From Bin22 sp034428635 (GTDB lineage Bacteria; Chloroflexota; Dehalococcoidia; Lucifugimonadales; UBA3495), in assembly GCA_034428635.1 (NCBI GenBank), contig DAOUHR010000074.1, positions 1-17,750 on the forward strand: a stretch of DNA of 17,750 bases, read 5' to 3'. A program made the translations under genes and the position numbers. Below are positions 14,501 to 17,750 of the stretch, in pieces; within the stretch, counting starts at the first letter, position 1, and each line of letters begins with the position of its first letter. The notes below the pieces were generated by a model. It saw only the letters and a program-made list of their open reading frames with translations, made no database searches and had not been told where the DNA came from.

Positions 14501-15271
14501 CTAGCCCTCCAGCTTTACGGGGTTGCGCAGGATGCCGATGCCGTCTATGTCGATTTCGCAGATGGCGCCGTCGTCCATGTTGCTGGTTGTGCCGGGGGTG
14601 CCGGTGTAGATGCAGTCGCCGGCTTCCAGGGTTACGTAGCGGGAGATGAACTCGATCATGGTGGGCACGTCAAAGATCAGGTGGGCGGTGGACTCGTTCT
14701 GCTCTTCGCTGCCGTTGACCCGGGTGCGCAGGTGCTGGGCGTGGGGGTTCAGGTCGGTCTCAATCCAGGGGCCCATGGGGGAGAAGGTGTCGGCGGACTT
14801 GGCGCGCCACCAGTCGGAGTTGTTGTCGTTGCGGTCGCGGCGCTGCCAGTCGCGGGCGCTGACGTCGTTGCCGCAGGTGTAGCCGAAGACGTGATTCAGG
14901 GCGTCTTCCTTGGACACGTTCTTGCAGGTGTCCTTGATGATGGCCACCAGTTCACCCTCGGCGTCCAGGCGCTCCACCTCACTGGGGCGGATGATGGTGT
15001 CCTCGGGGCCGATGACGCTGGTGGGAGTCTTGTGGAAGACCATGGGATACGGGGGGGCCGGCCGGTCGCCGATGTGGCTGGTGTAGTTCAGGCCCATGGC
15101 CAGTATTTTGCCGGGGACCACCGGGGCCAGCAGCTTGACGTCGGCCAGCTTGTGGACGTGGTCGGTCACGCTGAAGTCGCCGAAGAGATCGCCGTCAATG
15201 GCGGCCACGTTGTCGCCGTCAATGACGCCGTAATGAATGCTACCGTGGGCTTCGTACCGGGCTATCCTCAT
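14501..15271 (-). CDS. Fumarylacetoacetate hydrolase (FAH) family protein
   Basis: This 256-residue single-domain FAH-fold enzyme belongs to a family that hydrolyses or decarboxylates beta-diketo acids late in aromatic or sugar-acid breakdown. It has the order ILAMGLNYTSHIGD (56-69), FHKTPTSVIGPED (79-91) and VERLDAEGELVAIIK (99-113), giving Glu105 and Glu107. Then come YTCGNDVSARDWQ (131-143) with Asp136 as third metal ligand, AKSADTFSPMGPWI (157-170) and IYTGTPGTTSNM (221-232). All expected metal ligands are present. ATG at 15269-15271 has AAGGAG 7 nt upstream. The exact substrate is not readable; 2-keto-3-deoxy sugar acid dehydratase-like and acylpyruvase-like activities both occur in this family. 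It is the last gene before the terminator. Confidence 0.93.
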   Translation of the reverse strand: MRIARYEAHGSIHYGVIDGDNVAAIDGDLFGDFSVTDHVHKLADVKLLAPVVPGKILAMGLNYTSHIGDRPAPPYPMVFHKTPTSVIGPEDTIIRPSEVERLDAEGELVAIIKDTCKNVSKEDALNHVFGYTCGNDVSARDWQRRDRNDNNSDWWRAKSADTFSPMGPWIETDLNPHAQHLRTRVNGSEEQNESTAHLIFDVPTMIEFISRYVTLEAGDCIYTGTPGTTSNMDDGAICEIDIDGIGILRNPVKLEG

Positions 15272-15285
15272 CTGTTGCTCCTTGA

Positions 15286-15301
15286 AATTTTTAGAAAAAT
15301 T
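15286..15301. promoter_or_regulatory. AT-rich inverted repeat upstream of the FAH gene
   Basis: AATTTTT (15286-15292), AG, AAAAATT (15295-15301) is a perfect 7-bp inverted repeat in an otherwise GC-rich spacer, directly upstream of the FAH ribosome binding site. It could contribute to a promoter or be an operator; no proper -35/-10 pair was found around it. Confidence 0.3.
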
Positions 15302-15399
15302 GGCGCCGTCGCAGCTTTGGCGGCAAGGCGCACTAATGTTAGCACCAAGAGTGGGGGTTGGCTACCGTCGTGGTGGCAGCAGGCCAGGAGCATACCGCG

Positions 15400-16062
15400 T
15401 CAGACGGGGAGTTCCCAAATGCGCTGCATGTCTAGCACAAAGCCGGGGAGTTCCGGGTCGCCGGTCAGGTTTTCCGGGGCTTCCAGGATCTCCACCTGCA
15501 CACCGGTACGGTAAATATAGACGCGGTGGCGGGGATCCAAGGGGTCTATCAGCCAGCCCAGTCGGGCGCCGTTTTCCAGATATTCTTCCATCTTGGCCTG
15601 CAGGTCGCCCAAGCGGTCTGAGTTGGACCGCAGTTCGACCACGAAGTCGGGGCAGATGGGGGGGAAGCGGTCCAACTCTCCCTCAGACAGCTCTGCCAGG
15701 CGGCTCTTTAGAACCCATGATGCGTCCGGGGAGCGCAACGCACCGTTGGGCAGGGTGAAGCCCGAGCTAGAATCGAAGGCTAGTCCAGTGCTGTCCGTCT
15801 CCGCCCAAAAGTACAGCTGGGCCGAAATTCCGTTGTTGCGGTTACCGGTAGCTGGGCTTGTAGGCGGCATGAGTTCCAGTTCTCCCCGGGCGTTGATTTC
15901 CATGCGGATGCCGTCGTTCAAACTGCACAGTTCCTTGAACAGGTCTTCGGTCAGCTTCACGCCGGGCGGCAACCGGAGCACGATGGGGCCGTAGGGTTCC
16001 GGGGAGACCGGGTCCTGAACGGCCGGAGTTTCCTGGCGGGGTTTGGCCCGGGGAGTGGTCAT
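15400..16062 (-). CDS. Uma2 family protein (DUF820, PD-(D/E)XK endonuclease fold)
   Basis: This 220-residue member of the Uma2 family has a restriction-endonuclease-like fold. The family is greatly expanded in cyanobacteria and Chloroflexota, and its role is unknown. An extra Pro-rich N terminus (about 1-30) precedes the domain. Visible family marks are RMEINARGELELMPPTSP (53-70), FTLPNGALRSPDASWV (102-117) with Asp113, PPICPDFVVELRSNSDR (134-150) with Glu143, and LQAKMEEYLENGARLGWLIDP (154-174). The catalytic acidic pair is kept. ATG at 16060-16062 has AGGTGG 8 nt upstream. It sits between SDR and FAH genes in the same direction, 60 bp after the SDR, with a small hairpin (TCTAGG/CCTAGA, 16091-16107) between. 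Confidence 0.9.
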   Translation of the reverse strand: MTTPRAKPRQETPAVQDPVSPEPYGPIVLRLPPGVKLTEDLFKELCSLNDGIRMEINARGELELMPPTSPATGNRNNGISAQLYFWAETDSTGLAFDSSSGFTLPNGALRSPDASWVLKSRLAELSEGELDRFPPICPDFVVELRSNSDRLGDLQAKMEEYLENGARLGWLIDPLDPRHRVYIYRTGVQVEILEAPENLTGDPELPGFVLDMQRIWELPV

Positions 16063-16122
16063 ATTGTCGCCACCTCTTTGCCGGTCGGAGTCTAGGGGTT
16101 TCCTAGAATGATACCAGAGCGC

Positions 16123-16947
16123 CTAGCCCGGCTGGGCGTATTGCTGCTGGGACAGGGTCTGGTAGGTGACGGGGGTGACCTGGACCAGGCCCGCGTCTAC
16201 CGGCAGGACCACGCCGTTGACCCAGCGAGCTTCGTCGCTGGCCAGGTAGAGGGCCGCGTAGCCGACGTCCCACGAGTCGCCCTCGGTGCGCAGGGGAGCG
16301 GCGCTGCGGCGGATTTCGCGCAGGTCGTCGTCCATGCGGGGCGCCACCATGGGGGAATAGACCAGGCCGGGGGCGATGCAGTTGACGCGGATGCCATCGG
16401 GGCCGTGGTCGGCGGCCATGGACATGGTCAGGCCCTGCACCGCCGCCTTGGCCGTGGTGCAGGGAGTGCTGCTGTGGGCCCGCAGTCCGGCAATGGATGA
16501 TATGTTGATGATGGAACCGCCGCCGCTCTCGATCATCTTCGGGATGGCGTACTTGCTGCACAGGACAATGCTCTTGACGTTAACGGCCATCACAAAGTCC
16601 CAGTCTTCTTCGCTGATTTCCAGGACCGAACCCCGGCGGGAGATTCCCACGTTGTTGTCCAGCACGTCAAGGCGGCCCCAACGGTCAACGGCGGCGTCCA
16701 CCATGAGACGGCAGTCGTCGGCATTGATGACGTTAGCCTCGAAGACTTCGGCCTCGCCGCCCTCATCGCGGATGATGGCCAGGGTTTCCTCGGCGCGGGC
16801 CTGCACGTTGTCCACCAGCAGGACTTTCGCCCCCTCCCGGGCGAAGAGCACCGCGGCAGCCTTGCCGTTGCCGACTCCCGGGCCGCTGGAACCGGCGCCG
16901 GTTACAATTGCTACCTTTCCTTCAAGTCTGCCGCTGCGTTCGGGCAT
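16123..16947 (-). CDS. Short-chain dehydrogenase/reductase (SDR), catalytic Tyr replaced by Cys
   Basis: This 274-residue classical SDR has a Rossmann fold and is expected to bind NAD(H). VAIVTGAGSSGPGVGNG (12-28) is the glycine-rich cofactor loop. Asp46 after beta 2 (LLVDN) favours NAD over NADP. DNNVGIS (97-103) replaces the usual NNAG, Asn123 sits in VNVKS, and Ser150/151 in NISSIAG. The active-site Y-x-x-x-K reads C163-T-T-A-K167: the Tyr is Cys, encoded TGC at 16459-16461, one base from TAC. The PG motif with VNCIAPGLVYSPM (188-200) is normal. ATG at 16945-16947 follows AAGGAG. Despite an intact fold, normal hydride-transfer chemistry is doubtful unless this is a sequencing error. Its substrate is unknown. 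Confidence 0.92.
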   Translation of the reverse strand: MPERSGRLEGKVAIVTGAGSSGPGVGNGKAAAVLFAREGAKVLLVDNVQARAEETLAIIRDEGGEAEVFEANVINADDCRLMVDAAVDRWGRLDVLDNNVGISRRGSVLEISEEDWDFVMAVNVKSIVLCSKYAIPKMIESGGGSIINISSIAGLRAHSSTPCTTAKAAVQGLTMSMAADHGPDGIRVNCIAPGLVYSPMVAPRMDDDLREIRRSAAPLRTEGDSWDVGYAALYLASDEARWVNGVVLPVDAGLVQVTPVTYQTLSQQQYAQPG

Positions 16948-17046
16948 GGGGAAGTCTCCTTGGCGTCAAATCAAACTGAGCGTCTAATGAGCATTACCAG
17001 GAAGTCGGGGGTGGCTTCCGTATGGGGATAGGACCGGAGCATGGCC

Positions 17047-17475
17047 CTAGCTTATCGCCACCATTTCAATTTCAAAGGTCAGGTCCTTGCCAGCCAGGGG
17101 ATGGTTGGCATCCATGGTTACCTTTTCGTCGGACAGGGCCACCACCGTCATCGAGACCGGACGGCCGCCAGGGCCGGAGGCCTGCAGCTGCATGCCCATT
17201 TCGAGGGGGATGGTGGTGGGGATTTCCGACCGGTCTACGTCAAATACCCCGTCCGGACGGTGCACACCGTAGGCCTGGTCGGCGGCAACTACCACGGTAC
17301 GCGTCTCACCCAGTTCCATGCCGACGACGCCACGCTCGAATCCCGGGATCATCTGTCCCTGGCCGATGGTGAACTGCAGGGGATCTCCCCCCGCCGATGA
17401 ATCGAACACCGTGCCGTCGTCCAGCTTGCCGGTGTAGTGAACACTTACCGTGCTGCCTTCCATTGCTTCAGTCAT
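17047..17475 (-). CDS. FKBP-type peptidyl-prolyl cis-trans isomerase, SlyD-like
   Basis: This 142-residue cytoplasmic folding helper speeds proline isomerisation and binds unfolded chains. The FKBP core is visible as VSVHYTGKLDDGTVFDSS (10-27), QFTIGQGQMIPGFERGVVGM (34-53) and GETRTVVV. It is interrupted by the SlyD-type insert-in-flap domain (about 67-120). It closes with the typical DANHPLAGKDLTFEIEMVAI (122-141). The metal-binding His/Cys-rich tail of E. coli SlyD is absent. A longer reading from 17544 exists, but ATG 17473-17475 is chosen because AGGAGG lies 7 nt upstream and the extra residues do not resemble the family. It is the first gene of the minus-strand series; 99 bp separate it from the SDR. 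Confidence 0.94.
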   Translation of the reverse strand: MTEAMEGSTVSVHYTGKLDDGTVFDSSAGGDPLQFTIGQGQMIPGFERGVVGMELGETRTVVVAADQAYGVHRPDGVFDVDRSEIPTTIPLEMGMQLQASGPGGRPVSMTVVALSDEKVTMDANHPLAGKDLTFEIEMVAIS

Positions 17476-17750
17476 TATTTGCCTCCTGGGCTGATTGACC
17501 AACCTTAACACCGATAGCAGGGGGAAGTCCAATTGGGCAACCAAGGCCAGGGCCGTTGCTGCAGGGTCTTTCGATTATTGATGAGAAACAGGGAGGGAGA
17601 GTCTTGGGGAATATAGGGGAAAAGGAGTAAGGTGGGGAGAGTGAGGAAGGGGGGGTGTGGAATGAGGAGTGCAAGGGAGACTGTGGGGGAACTGTCGATA
17701 CTTGAGGCAATGGGGAAGTTGCCCGACCCTCGGAGCGGACACGGCCGACG
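17476..17750. other. Non-coding right edge with purine-rich, G-run-rich tract
   Basis: No gene is supported. From 17581 to 17690, 91 of 110 plus-strand bases are purines by my count. GGG/GGGG runs at 17591-17593, 17595-17597, 17606-17609 and 17616-17619 have loops of 1, 8 and 6 nt, and a G7 run is at 17649-17655. The FKBP gene's promoter probably lies here, but no clear -35/-10 pair was found. Confidence 0.5.

Noticed and set aside
17476..17544. Upstream start (17544) for the FKBP isomerase
   Set aside because: ATG at 17475 has AGGAGG at 7 nt and opens the normal FKBP domain; the extra residues overlap that ribosome binding site.

Overview
The window looks like high-GC bacterial chromosome, most likely from Chloroflexota (SAR202/Dehalococcoidia-like). 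That placement is inferred from gene content: a glcDEF set, an Opp/Dpp importer with a proline/alanine-linker lipoprotein, Uma2 and PIN accessory genes, and FAH and SDR catabolic enzymes. There is no rRNA or other marker gene to confirm it. GTG and TTG starts are frequent. I see no tRNA, rRNA, CRISPR array, transposase or phage gene.

Left part (1-5319, all minus strand). An Opp/Dpp-type peptide or nickel importer is transcribed right to left: solute-binding lipoprotein (2442-4202), permease B (1358-2299), permease C (343-1242), then the start of a small lipoprotein that runs off the left edge. No ATPase gene is visible. A strong perfect stem-loop lies between the binding protein and permease B. 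The binding-protein gene has a good promoter-like pair about 210 nt upstream, and its predicted leader contains a palindrome. Further right is a PIN-toxin/antitoxin pair whose promoter and start are overlaid by palindromes.

Middle (5320-10911). A GC-rich, repeat-bearing spacer leads into glcD (GTG start) and glcE (TTG start, same frame as glcD). Next come a small membrane protein of different codon use, a spacer with a second degenerate copy of a 20-nt palindromic repeat, and glcF (TTG start). Together glcDEF should form a membrane-linked glycolate (2-hydroxyacid) dehydrogenase.

Right part (10912-17750). A SAM methyltransferase (minus) is convergent with glcF and divergent from a large polytopic membrane protein. 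The membrane protein has a predicted mature N-terminal His and a six-cysteine soluble loop. A coiled-coil/nuclease-fold protein follows, with a possibly leaderless promoter. A clear bidirectional terminator at 14440-14476 separates these plus-strand genes from a minus-strand series: SlyD-like FKBP isomerase, SDR dehydrogenase (catalytic Tyr replaced by Cys), Uma2 endonuclease-fold protein and FAH-family hydrolase. The right edge is a purine-rich, G-run-rich non-coding tract.
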